Below the pieces are notes generated by a model, which worked only from the letters and a program-made list of their open reading frames with translations, did no database searches and was not told where the DNA came from. The translations under genes were made by a program, and so were the position numbers. From Bdellovibrio sp. ZAP7 (lineage in GTDB: Bacteria > Bdellovibrionota > UBA1018 > CAIMNF01), in contig CAMCGZ010000006.1 in assembly GCA_945874535.1 (NCBI GenBank), positions 1 through 64,000 on the forward strand: a DNA stretch of 64,000 nt. Direction: 5' to 3'. The first letter of the stretch is position 1; every line of letters starts with the position of its first letter. Below are positions 38,730 through 48,496 of this stretch, piece after piece.

Positions 38730-39184
38730 TCCTGGGCACCGCCGCCGAGCAAGCGCATGATGTCCTGGATTTGGGCGAGCGGTAAATTGTTCCGGATCAT
38801 CACTTCTAGCAAGCGATCATTCGACATCTTCACCCGATAGCTGAGTTGTTGGAGCATCTCGAATGCAAAAGTGGGATCACGGCGGATCTTCAGCAGGAAG
38901 CCCGCAGGCTTCAGGATGAGCAGGCGGGTGTTCCCGATCGCATAAGCACTGGCATAGCGGGGCAAGCTTTGAAGCAGAGCCATATCTCCGAAGAATTCGC
39001 CCTTTTTGAAGCGGACCATCTCGATCTCGCCTGAGGGGGTTTTCTTGCGGATCTGGACCGAACCGGATTGGATGATGTAAAGATCCCGTCCGGTATCACC
39101 CTCTTCGAAAATACAGGATCCGTCCTCGTAGTCCTCGAGGAATTCGTGCTCAAAGCGTTTTTCACCCAACAAAGTCATGGCCAT
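38726..39184 (-). CDS. Stand-alone cyclic nucleotide-binding domain protein
   Basis: CIFEEGDTGRDLYIIQSGSVQIRKKTPSGEIEMVRFKKGEFFGDMALLQSLPRYASAYA; overlaps metallophosphoesterase start. Confidence 0.87.
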   Translation of the reverse strand: MAMTLLGEKRFEHEFLEDYEDGSCIFEEGDTGRDLYIIQSGSVQIRKKTPSGEIEMVRFKKGEFFGDMALLQSLPRYASAYAIGNTRLLILKPAGFLLKIRRDPTFAFEMLQQLSYRVKMSNDRLLEVMIRNNLPLAQIQDIMRLLGGGAQE

Positions 39185-39229
39185 ATCAGGATATCGGGAT
39201 CAGCGGGAGATCGATAGTGAAAACGCTGA

Positions 39230-40192
39230 TCAGGGAGCCTGAACCCGGAGGACTGAGTTTCCTCCCCGGTCGTCTTTGACGATCCCGATCAACACTCTTT
39301 CGCGATCCACAGGGGTCGGGACTTTGGGGGGAGTGAAGCGGTTCAACTCGCCAGGGGAGGTGCGTGACAAGGACAAGTAACCATCCGTGGTGCACTCCTT
39401 GTCGTTCGAACACTCGATGTCCGCAGGACCGGTCAGGAACCAGGCGACCTCGATGCTCTCGGTCAGGGTCTGGGGATTCCCCGAACTGTCCTGGACGGTG
39501 TAGGTTTCGAGATTCGAGGCCGGCACCACGGCTTTCAGAAAGGTCTCCACCGTGGGGAATCCGACCAGTGAGGTTCCGTCTTCCCGAGCGAGATCGAGTC
39601 CCGTTCCCGGGTTCTGGTTCAAAGTCCTGCCCTCTGAGATGAACAGCCGTTTGAAGGTCGTGATCTTGTCGGTCGAACTTAGGGTCGGAAAGAGCTCGAA
39701 GAATACCAGGATGGAGATGCCATTGAACCGCTGGATCGAGGTGAGGCTTGCGAAACGTGCCGAGTAGAGTGCGAGGGTGGCGGGGGGCATGGCACTCAGA
39801 TCGATCGAGAGTCCGAGTGCCGGAATCCCCGTGAATTCGGGGGACGTGAATGTCCCGGACGGCCCGAAGCTGGTATTTAGGGACACGTCTACCCGGCTCG
39901 CGTTGCCCTCGCAAGTGGGAGGAACCCCGAGTCCCACACCGGGGTCGAGGCAGTAATACAGGTTGAACGCAAGGGGGCGGCCGCCTCCATGAAGATCACT
40001 GAGGACCGGGGTCACCTGGAGCGTGGCTGGGTTGAAAGTGGCACCGTCAAACGAGGTCTCTGCGACATTCCCCGCTCCATTTAGGTTCATGCCGAGCACC
40101 CGCAGTCCCTGAACCGTGGCAAAGCGGGGCATGGTCTCGGGCGAGCAAGCGGTGAGTGAGAGGAGGAGCAGGGCCGGGATGAGACGCAGCAT
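39230..40192 (-). CDS. Hypothetical lipoprotein associated with a TonB-dependent receptor
   Basis: Lipobox MLRLIPALLLLSLTACSPE; adjoins the TBDR stop. Confidence 0.7.
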   Translation of the reverse strand: MLRLIPALLLLSLTACSPETMPRFATVQGLRVLGMNLNGAGNVAETSFDGATFNPATLQVTPVLSDLHGGGRPLAFNLYYCLDPGVGLGVPPTCEGNASRVDVSLNTSFGPSGTFTSPEFTGIPALGLSIDLSAMPPATLALYSARFASLTSIQRFNGISILVFFELFPTLSSTDKITTFKRLFISEGRTLNQNPGTGLDLAREDGTSLVGFPTVETFLKAVVPASNLETYTVQDSSGNPQTLTESIEVAWFLTGPADIECSNDKECTTDGYLSLSRTSPGELNRFTPPKVPTPVDRERVLIGIVKDDRGGNSVLRVQAP

Positions 40193-42408
40193 CAGAATTC
40201 TCCTTTCAAGCCGAAGGTCGGCAGGATCGGAATCCCTTTGACCGTTTCGTAAGTCTTGTAGTCGTAGGCGAACTGGAGCCCCTCGGTGTTCTGCCGGTTG
40301 GTCACGTTCTGGATGTCCAGGTAAAGTGAGAGCGTCCAGGTGTCATAGACCCACCTTTTATCGACTCTTAGGTCGAACATCATGAAAGCATCGAGCCGTG
40401 CATTAAAGAGCGATCCCCGAATCGGAATGAATACATCATTGTCGAGGTCGCCTGCAGCCGACGTGGGAATCGTGTCGAGAGGTCCTGTGACATAACGGAA
40501 TCTGGAAGAAATCCTCCAGTTCCGTTTTAGGTTTACCCCTGCAATCAGGGTCAGGAAGTGGGTCTGATCAAACTGATAGAGATAGGAAGAACGGCTGGGA
40601 TCCGAGCGGGTCGAACGCGAGAGCGTATAAGCACCGAAGAAGTTCCAAGGGTCGAGATTGTAGGTGACACTTGTTTCCCAACCGATCGCCTGACCCTTTC
40701 CGCCGTTGGAGAATACGGTTTGCGTGTCGGGAATCACCAGGCGATCGAACAGACGGGCAAAGATCCCTGTATAGGCCTCGGATCCTTTGGTCAGGCTCGC
40801 CGACAGGTCTTTTTCAGCACCGAGGCGCAGGTGCCAGGCGCTTGAGCTTCTGATGGCAGGGTTGCCGAAGGTGGGGGCATATTGCTGTTCGAGGGGGGCT
40901 TGGGCATAGAGCCCTCCCGCGGCGATCAGGCTCAACGTCGGGTCGAGCTGGTAATTGGCTGAAAGTCGGGGTGCGGGTCTCCACTCGCGGATGGGTGCGA
41001 AATAATCGAGACGCAGGCCCGGGTGAAGAGTCCAACGCGAGTCTAAAGCGGGCTTCCAAACCGGATTGACATAGAAGCCGAACAAGTTCGAACTCACGTT
41101 TTTCAAGTCTGCGATCCGAGTCTCCCCGGTCGAGAGGGGATTCGGGAGGCCCCCTTCACTGAAGATTCTCGGCAGCTTGAACCCCACATCCGACCAGGCC
41201 AGGCGGTGATCCATCCCGGTATTGAGCAAAAAGGTCTCGCTCACGCGGAGACGGTTTTCAGCCCGCACCGTGGCGGCGATGGTCCTCAAATTGAAGTAGG
41301 ATTTACCGATGTCCGTGTTGATGAAGTCCCGGCCGAGGGCGGTCGAGATCACGGTTTTCGAGCGTTCGGAATGGGTCCACTCGAACTGTGGGATCAGTCT
41401 GAAAAACCCGATTTTGTTCGAGAAGGTTCCCCGGAGTGAAGGATCGCCCCCCAGCGGATTCGCGGCAATGAAATCGAGTGCGTCCTGGGATCCGATCACC
41501 GTGAATTTGAACTTGAGGCGGTCGGAGAGCGGGCGCTGGTAGAGGAGACCCACATCCCCATAGGAGGGTGCGACCGTGAGTGAGAAGTTGTCGCTGCCCT
41601 TGGCAACGGCCTTCAGTACCTGGCCGATATAGCTGATCCGGCCTCCCACTGCGAGTTGCCCCCGCTCTCCGACAGGTGTTTCGAGCAGGAGCCCTGAGTT
41701 GAAGGTGTCGACAAATCCGGATGCCTTGAACCGCTTCAGTTCGAGATTGCGCGAGTTCAGATTCAGAATTCCCCCCATCGCGCGGCCATAGTTGGATTGG
41801 TATCCAGCGGATAAAAAGTCAAAGCTCTCGGTCAATTCGGGATTGAACACCGAGCTGAGTCCGCCAAAATGGAAAATCAGCGGGATCTCATGCCCGTCGA
41901 TCGTGTAGCGGGTGTCCTGCGGTGCCGAGCCCTGGATGATCACCTGGGAGCTGAACCCTTGCGATCGATTGACCCCGGGTAGATTCTGGATCGCGCGAAC
42001 CGGATCCGAACCCGCCCCCGGTTGGGCTGCGGCTTTCTTCTGACTCAAGGTGCGTTTGACGAGATCACGCGTATCTTTCGATTCGATGGTGGTCTCGTAA
42101 ACGAGAGCGTTCTCGCGTTCGAGGTAGACGATTTTGGCGGAATCGCCCGTGAGTTCGATTTCGTCTTCCTGTCTCACGAACCCGGGGTGATTGATGACGA
42201 GCTTGATCTTTCCGGGAGCGATATTTTCGAACTTGAACCGTCCGGTGCCATCCGTCTCGGCCCTTTGCTTCGCAGGAAGGGCGAACACACTCACGCCACC
42301 CAGGGTGTCGCGACTTCCACGGATGTAAACTTCACCCTCGAGCGTGGCAGCACGGGAGACCGAAGTGGCGAATAATCCTGCCAAAACCCATCCGCAAATT
42401 GATTTCAT
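40192..42408 (-). CDS. TonB-dependent receptor with N-terminal carboxypeptidase-regulatory-like domain
   Basis: EGEVYIRGSRDTLGGVSVFALPAKQRAETDGTGRFKFENIAPGKIKLVINHPGF; plug DPVRAIQNLPGVNRSQGFSSQVIIQGSAPQDTRYTIDGHEIPLIFHFGGLSSVFNP; long barrel ending in F. Confidence 0.9.
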   Translation of the reverse strand: MKSICGWVLAGLFATSVSRAATLEGEVYIRGSRDTLGGVSVFALPAKQRAETDGTGRFKFENIAPGKIKLVINHPGFVRQEDEIELTGDSAKIVYLERENALVYETTIESKDTRDLVKRTLSQKKAAAQPGAGSDPVRAIQNLPGVNRSQGFSSQVIIQGSAPQDTRYTIDGHEIPLIFHFGGLSSVFNPELTESFDFLSAGYQSNYGRAMGGILNLNSRNLELKRFKASGFVDTFNSGLLLETPVGERGQLAVGGRISYIGQVLKAVAKGSDNFSLTVAPSYGDVGLLYQRPLSDRLKFKFTVIGSQDALDFIAANPLGGDPSLRGTFSNKIGFFRLIPQFEWTHSERSKTVISTALGRDFINTDIGKSYFNLRTIAATVRAENRLRVSETFLLNTGMDHRLAWSDVGFKLPRIFSEGGLPNPLSTGETRIADLKNVSSNLFGFYVNPVWKPALDSRWTLHPGLRLDYFAPIREWRPAPRLSANYQLDPTLSLIAAGGLYAQAPLEQQYAPTFGNPAIRSSSAWHLRLGAEKDLSASLTKGSEAYTGIFARLFDRLVIPDTQTVFSNGGKGQAIGWETSVTYNLDPWNFFGAYTLSRSTRSDPSRSSYLYQFDQTHFLTLIAGVNLKRNWRISSRFRYVTGPLDTIPTSAAGDLDNDVFIPIRGSLFNARLDAFMMFDLRVDKRWVYDTWTLSLYLDIQNVTNRQNTEGLQFAYDYKTYETVKGIPILPTFGLKGEF

Positions 42409-42980
42409 TCCAATACAAAACGATAGGTGTAGCGGATCCGGATTGCAACGGACTTGTCCCCGATTTTCGCGGGTTTGAAGCGGAAACGCCTCACTGCTCC
42501 GAGCGCGGCTTCTGTCAATTCGGGCGCGGGTGACATCAATGCTTTGGCGGTTTTCACGCCGCCATCGGAACCCACCACCAGATCGAACACGACGTTGCCT
42601 TGGACTCTTTTACGCTTCGCTTCCGGTGGGTAGGGGACCTTCACCTCGTTTACCAAAACGGGCAATTCTCCGACCTCGAACTCCTCTGCCAAAGGTTCGC
42701 CGATCGTGTCGGACACTGCCCCGGGAATCAATGCCCCTGCCGGGCCCACGATCGTTTTTGCGTCCGGGCTCGTGCTGATCCGGGTACTCGGTGAGGGAAT
42801 CGAACGGCTATCGGGCCGGACCCTGCGCTTCGGAGCCGTTTGAGGGGCCTCCACCAATCGTTTGAACTCAGTGAGTTCGATTGGGACCTCTTCACTGACT
42901 TGCTCCGGGCGTACAAACCAGAGCGCCACCACACCGAGGAGTGCCAGATGGATCAGGAAGGATTCCAGGATGACCCGCAT
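42405..42980 (-). CDS. TonB-family energy transducer
   Basis: N-terminal TM, basic/Pro region, C-terminal VPYPPEAKRKRVQGNVVFDLVVGSDGGVKTAKALMSPAPELTEAALGAVRRFRFKPAKIGD. Confidence 0.88.
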   Translation of the reverse strand: MRVILESFLIHLALLGVVALWFVRPEQVSEEVPIELTEFKRLVEAPQTAPKRRVRPDSRSIPSPSTRISTSPDAKTIVGPAGALIPGAVSDTIGEPLAEEFEVGELPVLVNEVKVPYPPEAKRKRVQGNVVFDLVVGSDGGVKTAKALMSPAPELTEAALGAVRRFRFKPAKIGDKSVAIRIRYTYRFVLE

Positions 42981-43060
42981 GGTCTCCAGTCTAGGACTTG
43001 GACAGGGAAGGCTTCCAGAAAAAACCACTCGGCGTTCGCTTTTGTGTTAGGTTTCAGCGC

Positions 43061-44098
43061 ATGTCGCCACGTTATTATTACTCCCTTTGTCAAACCGGGG
43101 CTGAGAAAGCCATGCGCGAAGAGATCTTGAATGAGTTTCCGGATCTCAGGTTCGCATTTTCCAGACCGGGCTTTGTGACCTTCAAGCAAAAGGACGACGG
43201 AGGAGGGGATTGGGTCCATTTCACCCGTTCCGTATTTTCGAGGGTCTTCGGGACCAGTGTGGGACAGTCGAAGGATCAGGCAGCCTTGGAGGCCCTTCTT
43301 GAGTTGATTCCCGAAGGGGCTCCTGTTCATGCATTCGATCGTGATGTTTTTGTCCCGGGTGACGAACCTGAAGGTTTTGTCGAGGACTCCGGGATTCACG
43401 AGGAACTGAAGGGGGTGTCTCATTCACTCAATTTCAATTTGAAGCCGGTCGAAGGGCAGCCGGTTTACGATCTGATCCGGATCGATCCCGGGCACGTTTT
43501 TCTCGGTTTTCATCGCCACTCCGGTGCTTACCTTCCTTTTCCGGGAAATCGGACGGGACTCGATGTCCCCGCTCATTCTCCTTCCCGCGCCTGGTTGAAG
43601 CTCGAGGAGGCCCTTCTCCGGTTCAAGCCTGCAATCCGTTCCGGAACCGAGGTGCTCGAGGTCGGTTGTGCGCCGGGTGGAGCCACCACGGCGATGCTCG
43701 ATCGTGGATGGAAGGTCACCGGAATCGATCCGAAGAAGATGGATGCTTCCCTCGACAAAAAAACGGATTTCCGGCTGATCCGCAAGCCGGCCAAAGAGGT
43801 GAAGCCTGAGGATCTCAGTGCAGTGAATCCACGTCTGATCGTCCTCGATATGAATCTGGCCCCCTTGGAAACGCTGGATGAGCTCGAACACGTGGTACGT
43901 ACCCTCAGGTTGCTTCACGGGAAGCGCCTGGCTCTCACCCAAGGCTTACTCACCATCAAGTTGAATGACTGGAGATTTGCCCATCACGTACCGCTGTACC
44001 TCAAACGGATCCGTGAGCTCGGTTTCATGGAGCTGACTGCTCGTCAATTGTGCTCGAATCGTCAGGAATTCTTCGTATTCGCCAACGGATTCAAATAA
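43061..44098 (+). CDS. RlmM/FtsJ-like 2'-O-ribose RNA methyltransferase
   Basis: SPSRAWLKLEEALLRF...VLEVGCAPGGATTAMLDRGWKVTGIDPKKMD; N-terminal THUMP-like region. Confidence 0.82.
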   Translation: MSPRYYYSLCQTGAEKAMREEILNEFPDLRFAFSRPGFVTFKQKDDGGGDWVHFTRSVFSRVFGTSVGQSKDQAALEALLELIPEGAPVHAFDRDVFVPGDEPEGFVEDSGIHEELKGVSHSLNFNLKPVEGQPVYDLIRIDPGHVFLGFHRHSGAYLPFPGNRTGLDVPAHSPSRAWLKLEEALLRFKPAIRSGTEVLEVGCAPGGATTAMLDRGWKVTGIDPKKMDASLDKKTDFRLIRKPAKEVKPEDLSAVNPRLIVLDMNLAPLETLDELEHVVRTLRLLHGKRLALTQGLLTIKLNDWRFAHHVPLYLKRIRELGFMELTARQLCSNRQEFFVFANGFK

Positions 44099-44104
44099 TC
44101 CCGA

Positions 44105-45184
44105 TCAGCGGCAGCTCGCAGGCACTTCGAGTCTTCTTCCGATGAAGTTTTCCACGGTTGCTTTTTCGAGGGTTTGATAGAGGCGATTCAGGCGTCCCTT
44201 CCAGGTCCCGTCCAGGGTGCCTCGTTTGGAAGCGCATGCCCGATTCAATACCTGCTCGGCCTGACTCCACAAGGCATCAATCGTGTTGGGATAGCGGCTG
44301 TTTCTCATCTGTTGGTACAGATTTTTCTGTTCTTCCGAGGCTAGCCTCAGGTACTTGGCTGTGTAATCCATCATGGCCACCAGTCCCGGATTGATCGTGT
44401 GGCGCTCATTCAGCCCCTCGGACAAGTCGATCGTCGTCCAGGCACCATGGGCATAGGCGTTCAGTTCATCCAGCAGGATGTCAAGACCCTGGGCACCCGA
44501 AGCGCCCTCAAGATAGGTTTCGACATAGTGGTCTGACCTTTCTTCCCGGCTCATGAGTTTCACCACTTGGCTCCGGTGGAAGGTTTTCATCCGTGGAGCA
44601 TCGACCACTTTCTGATCGATGAGAAAGTAGCTGGCCTGGGCATCTTGCTTTTCGATTTCCCCGTCCAAAAGGTGCAAGCTCTCGTGAACCCCGGTGTCGA
44701 GTGCGTCGACCACGCTTTCTCCCTTTTCGATGCCGGAAAAGAAGTCGAAACTTTGCTTGTTTTTCAGGCGGTCAATCACCGTATAGCCGGCTGGATTGTG
44801 TTGCTTCAAGATCCGGAGTTTGGAGGCACGGGAATTCGGATTCGAAAGGTCACCCTGATCCACCAGCTTGAAGGATTGATCCAGGCTCTCTTTCAATCCG
44901 GGATAAGCCGAAAAAACCGAAGTCGGAATCGCATCGAAGCGGTTTCCCTGCTGGGTCACCTTTCCAGTGGCATCGCGAACACGGAAGGTGATGTTCTCGC
45001 CTTGCTTCTCAAGCTCGAAGCGCATGATTCCTGCTTTTTCCACCTGGATCCCGGTTTTGTTTCCGACCTGATACATGATGATTGAAAACCCATCCTGCAT
45101 CAGGACAGTCGGGTGGGCCGAGGCGGTGGTGAGGACGAACGGAAGGAGGAGAGACCAGCAAAAAACCCAGGATGAAAAGTTCAT
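44105..45184 (-). CDS. Secreted protein with HExxH motif (putative zinc metallopeptidase)
   Basis: Signal peptide; VVDALDTGVHESLHLLDGE and downstream DELNAYAHGAW. Confidence 0.6.
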   Translation of the reverse strand: MNFSSWVFCWSLLLPFVLTTASAHPTVLMQDGFSIIMYQVGNKTGIQVEKAGIMRFELEKQGENITFRVRDATGKVTQQGNRFDAIPTSVFSAYPGLKESLDQSFKLVDQGDLSNPNSRASKLRILKQHNPAGYTVIDRLKNKQSFDFFSGIEKGESVVDALDTGVHESLHLLDGEIEKQDAQASYFLIDQKVVDAPRMKTFHRSQVVKLMSREERSDHYVETYLEGASGAQGLDILLDELNAYAHGAWTTIDLSEGLNERHTINPGLVAMMDYTAKYLRLASEEQKNLYQQMRNSRYPNTIDALWSQAEQVLNRACASKRGTLDGTWKGRLNRLYQTLEKATVENFIGRRLEVPASCR

Positions 45185-45270
45185 GGTTCCTGGCATTCGC
45201 AAGGAGCATGCCCGGCTCAGACCCTCTTCAGATGAAATCCGGGAGGGTTCGATGAAAAAAATACCCGGTT

Positions 45271-45287
45271 TGCCCAGACCCTGGGCA
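45271..45287. other. Short perfect inverted repeat TGCCCAG-ACC-CTGGGCA in a divergent intergenic region
   Basis: Read directly between divergent CDSs at 45184(-) and 45337(+). Confidence 0.6.
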
Positions 45288-45336
45288 TGAACAAAAACAG
45301 TTGAGTAGCGGGTGTACCGGATGGGACACTAGCTTT

Positions 45337-46140
45337 ATGGAGCAACCTTCAGAACGGCGACGTCGCGATCTTCCTGTCGAGGAACCGGGTCAATCAGGAT
45401 GGTCGGGAAGGTATGAGCGCTGGCTCAGAAAGTATCCCGAACTCACCCATGGACTCACTTTGATTCCGGTCTACGGGGTTGCCGCGATGATTGCGGGCAC
45501 AGCCATGGTCCCCGGTGTGATGTTTTTCAAATGGATGACCGGTTTGGCCCAGTCGCCGGGTGCAGGGCTGGATGCCCTCCTGAATGGGGTGGGGCTGGGT
45601 GGGGGGTTTTTTCTGTCCGGTTTCGCATTGATGGCCATCGTGCCGGGAGTGACGGCATCCATTCGATCCCGTGTCCGGCCGGATCGCGGCCCCAGCCATT
45701 CCAACCGGTTCATTCCCTGGTACCTGTTCAACTCTCTGGCCTACCTGGTACGCTACACTTTTCTGGAATTCGTGACGCCTACGCCCCTCAGTCTTTGGTA
45801 TTTTCGCGCGATGGGAATGAAGGTGGGCAAGAGGGTGGTGATCAATACCACCCACATTACCGACGCTCCCTTGATCACGCTCGAAGACGGTGTGACCATC
45901 GGTGGCTCGGCCGTGATCCTGGCCCATTACGGAATGGAAGGCTACCTGATCATCGCTCCAGTAGTGATCAGGAAGAATGCGGTGATCGGTCTGCATGCGA
46001 AGATCCTGGCCGACGTCGAGATCGGTGAAGGTGCCCGTATTCTGCCTGGATCCGTGGTGATGCCGAAGACCGTGGTTCCTGCCGGTGAGATCTGGGGCGG
46101 GATTCCAGCCGTACGGATCGAGTCCCGGAAGGTCAGTTAG
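45337..46140 (+). CDS. Membrane-associated hexapeptide-repeat (LbetaH) acyltransferase-like protein
   Basis: Two hydrophobic segments then GVTIGGSAVILAHYGMEGYLIIAPVVIRKNAVIGLHAKILADVEIGEGARILPGSVV. Confidence 0.8.
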   Translation: MEQPSERRRRDLPVEEPGQSGWSGRYERWLRKYPELTHGLTLIPVYGVAAMIAGTAMVPGVMFFKWMTGLAQSPGAGLDALLNGVGLGGGFFLSGFALMAIVPGVTASIRSRVRPDRGPSHSNRFIPWYLFNSLAYLVRYTFLEFVTPTPLSLWYFRAMGMKVGKRVVINTTHITDAPLITLEDGVTIGGSAVILAHYGMEGYLIIAPVVIRKNAVIGLHAKILADVEIGEGARILPGSVVMPKTVVPAGEIWGGIPAVRIESRKVS

Positions 46141-46936
46141 CGCCTTCGCCGCTGTCCTTGATGGTCTGGCGGATGATATTTCTCATGATCCGGTTCCGGT
46201 TGGTCTGCCCGATCAGTGCTTTGGTGTCATCGTAAAGGGCCGGGTCATTGATGAAAGCTCCCAAGGATCCGCGGCCGTGGTCGATTTTTTCCAGAATCGA
46301 ATTCAAGTGTCCCACAGTGGACTTCAATTTCATCTGGTTCAGTTCCTCGTTCATCCGGGTGGAAACCTCAGCAAGATTCTTGCTGGTCGTCGTCAAACCT
46401 TCGAAGAACTGGTCGGCACGGTTTCCTCGATTGAAGGCCGACAGGATGCGCTCGAGATTCTCGGTAGTCGACGTCAGTTTGGCCATGAGGCGGTCGCTTG
46501 AAGTCAGAATCTGTGAAATGTCCTTGTTCAGTCCGTGAGGGATTTCTCCGTCGTTCGCCACCACTTCTTGGGCAGGGTCTCCCGCATTCAGTGAAAGGTA
46601 TTTGTCACCGAGTACCCCTTGGGTGACCACTTCCACAGTCGAGTCTTTCCGGATATAGACCGCATAGTCCCTCTCGACGGTGAAGTCGACTTTCATATCC
46701 CGCTTGACCGGGTCGAAGGAGATTCCGGAGACGGATCCGATCTGAAGCCCCCCGAGGGTGACTTTCGCACCATGGACCAGTCCGTCGATCTTTTCGAAAT
46801 GGGAAGTGTATCGGTTCACCGAAGTGAAGACACTCTGTTTGCCACCCAGAATGATGATCGAAGCCATGGTGATACTGAGACCGATCAGCACGAAGGTTCC
46901 TACGCGTGTTTCGATTTTCTTTTCGTCGGCTTTCAT
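46133..46936 (-). CDS. mlaD: MlaD/MCE-family lipid transport substrate-binding protein
   Basis: N-terminal TM; FEKIDGLVHGAKVTLGGLQIGSVSGISFDP MCE domain. Confidence 0.9.
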   Translation of the reverse strand: MKADEKKIETRVGTFVLIGLSITMASIIILGGKQSVFTSVNRYTSHFEKIDGLVHGAKVTLGGLQIGSVSGISFDPVKRDMKVDFTVERDYAVYIRKDSTVEVVTQGVLGDKYLSLNAGDPAQEVVANDGEIPHGLNKDISQILTSSDRLMAKLTSTTENLERILSAFNRGNRADQFFEGLTTTSKNLAEVSTRMNEELNQMKLKSTVGHLNSILEKIDHGRGSLGAFINDPALYDDTKALIGQTNRNRIMRNIIRQTIKDSGEGAN

Positions 46937-47691
46937 CGGATATGGGCTCCTGTGGTGAAGGATTTGACAAGCGCGTCGTTTGACTTCTTTATTTCATCGA
47001 CGCTCATGATGAGTTCAATTTTTCCCTGGTTGAGAATGGCGATGCGGTCGCAGATCTCGAAGGCGGCCGGAATGTCATGGGTGACGAAAATCCCGGTCAT
47101 TCCCCTGCGCTTGAAGGAGAGAATATTTTGCAACAAGCGCCCGGTATTGACCGGATCGAGGCCGGCAGTCGGTTCGTCGAACAGGACCACTTTAGGTTGA
47201 AGGATGACCGATCTGGCGAAACCGGCGCGTTTTTGCATCCCGCCGGAAAGTTCGCTCGGAAGCAGGTGGTTCGCACCCTTCATATCGATCATTTCGAGCA
47301 GTTCATCGACCCGTTCGTGGATCTCGCTGTCAGTCATCAAGGCGTGTTCCCTGAGGGGATAGGCGAGATTCTCCTCGACAGTCAAAGAATCGAAGAGGGC
47401 GCCATTCTGGAACACATAGCTGATCCGTGTCCGGACGCTGAACAGTTCACGCTCGGTCAGAGGAATCAAGTTACGTCCCTCAAACAGAATCTCTCCCGAG
47501 TCCGGATGTTCGAGCCCAATGATCGATCTGAGAATGACGCTTTTTCCCGTGCCCGAACCGCCGAAAAGTCCGAGGATCTCTCCATCGCGGAGATCGAAAC
47601 TGACTCCACGGTGGACGACTTTCTCGCCGAAGGCCTTGTGAAGGTTCCGGAGGCTGAGGGCGATATTCGGTGTTGGGTTTTCCTGTGTCAT
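46933..47691 (-). CDS. mlaF: MlaF-type ABC transporter ATP-binding protein
   Basis: GLFGGSGTGKSVILRSIIGLE Walker A, LSGGMQKRAGFARSVILQPKVVLFDEPTAGLDPVN. Confidence 0.93.
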   Translation of the reverse strand: MTQENPTPNIALSLRNLHKAFGEKVVHRGVSFDLRDGEILGLFGGSGTGKSVILRSIIGLEHPDSGEILFEGRNLIPLTERELFSVRTRISYVFQNGALFDSLTVEENLAYPLREHALMTDSEIHERVDELLEMIDMKGANHLLPSELSGGMQKRAGFARSVILQPKVVLFDEPTAGLDPVNTGRLLQNILSFKRRGMTGIFVTHDIPAAFEICDRIAILNQGKIELIMSVDEIKKSNDALVKSFTTGAHIR

Positions 47692-47698
47692 GTGACGC

Positions 47699-48496
47699 TC
47701 AGTATTTCGGATACACCGTGATGATGAAAAGTTTGGTCAGGAAAAAATCCGCCACCATGATGAAAATCGAGCTCATCACCACCACGTCGGTGGTGGTCCT
47801 GCCGACCCCACGGGTTCCTCCGTCGCTGTGCAAGCCCTTCCAGCAGGCCGTGATCGCGATGAAAAAGGCGAACACCACAGTCTTGGCCATTCCGGTGAAG
47901 AGGTCGGCCAGAGTCAGGGTTTCCATCGATTTTGCGATAAAGAAGTTGAATCCGATATTGAGTTCGATTTTGGCAATCAGCATCGCACCGATCAATCCCA
48001 CATAGTCGGCAAGAAGGGTGAGGATCGGCAACGAGAAGACGCAGGCGAGCAATCGGGGGATCACGATTTTCTGGACGGGTGAGGTGCCGAGTGCCCGGAT
48101 CGCGTCGATCTGTTGGGTCACTTTCATCGAAGCGATTTCCGAGGCCATTCCCGAACCGATCCGGCCTGCCACGAGGAGACTGGTGAAAACCGGGCCCATT
48201 TCTCTCAGAATCGAGAGCGAGGTCAGCTTGGGGACGTAGAGGGTTCCGCCGAACCTCGCCAGTCCGAAGCCGAACTGCAAGGCCATCACAGAGCCGGTGG
48301 CAAGACCCGTGATCAGAACCAAAAGGAGGGAGTCCACACCGATTGCTGCCATTTGTTGCAACATCGGCTTCCAGGGAAAGGGAGGAATGAATAGCTCGCG
48401 GAACGCTTGCATGGAGAGTCGAGCGAAGCCGCCCGCAAATCGGGAGCTCTCCATCATGCGAAAACCGATTCGTTGGGGTAGTCCGAGTTCACTCAC
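47699..48496 (-). CDS. mlaE: MlaE-type ABC transporter permease
   Basis: REMGPVFTSLLVAGRIGSGMASEIASMKVTQQIDAIRALGTSPVQKIVIPRLLAC. Confidence 0.93.
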   Translation of the reverse strand: MSELGLPQRIGFRMMESSRFAGGFARLSMQAFRELFIPPFPWKPMLQQMAAIGVDSLLLVLITGLATGSVMALQFGFGLARFGGTLYVPKLTSLSILREMGPVFTSLLVAGRIGSGMASEIASMKVTQQIDAIRALGTSPVQKIVIPRLLACVFSLPILTLLADYVGLIGAMLIAKIELNIGFNFFIAKSMETLTLADLFTGMAKTVVFAFFIAITACWKGLHSDGGTRGVGRTTTDVVVMSSIFIMVADFFLTKLFIITVYPKY

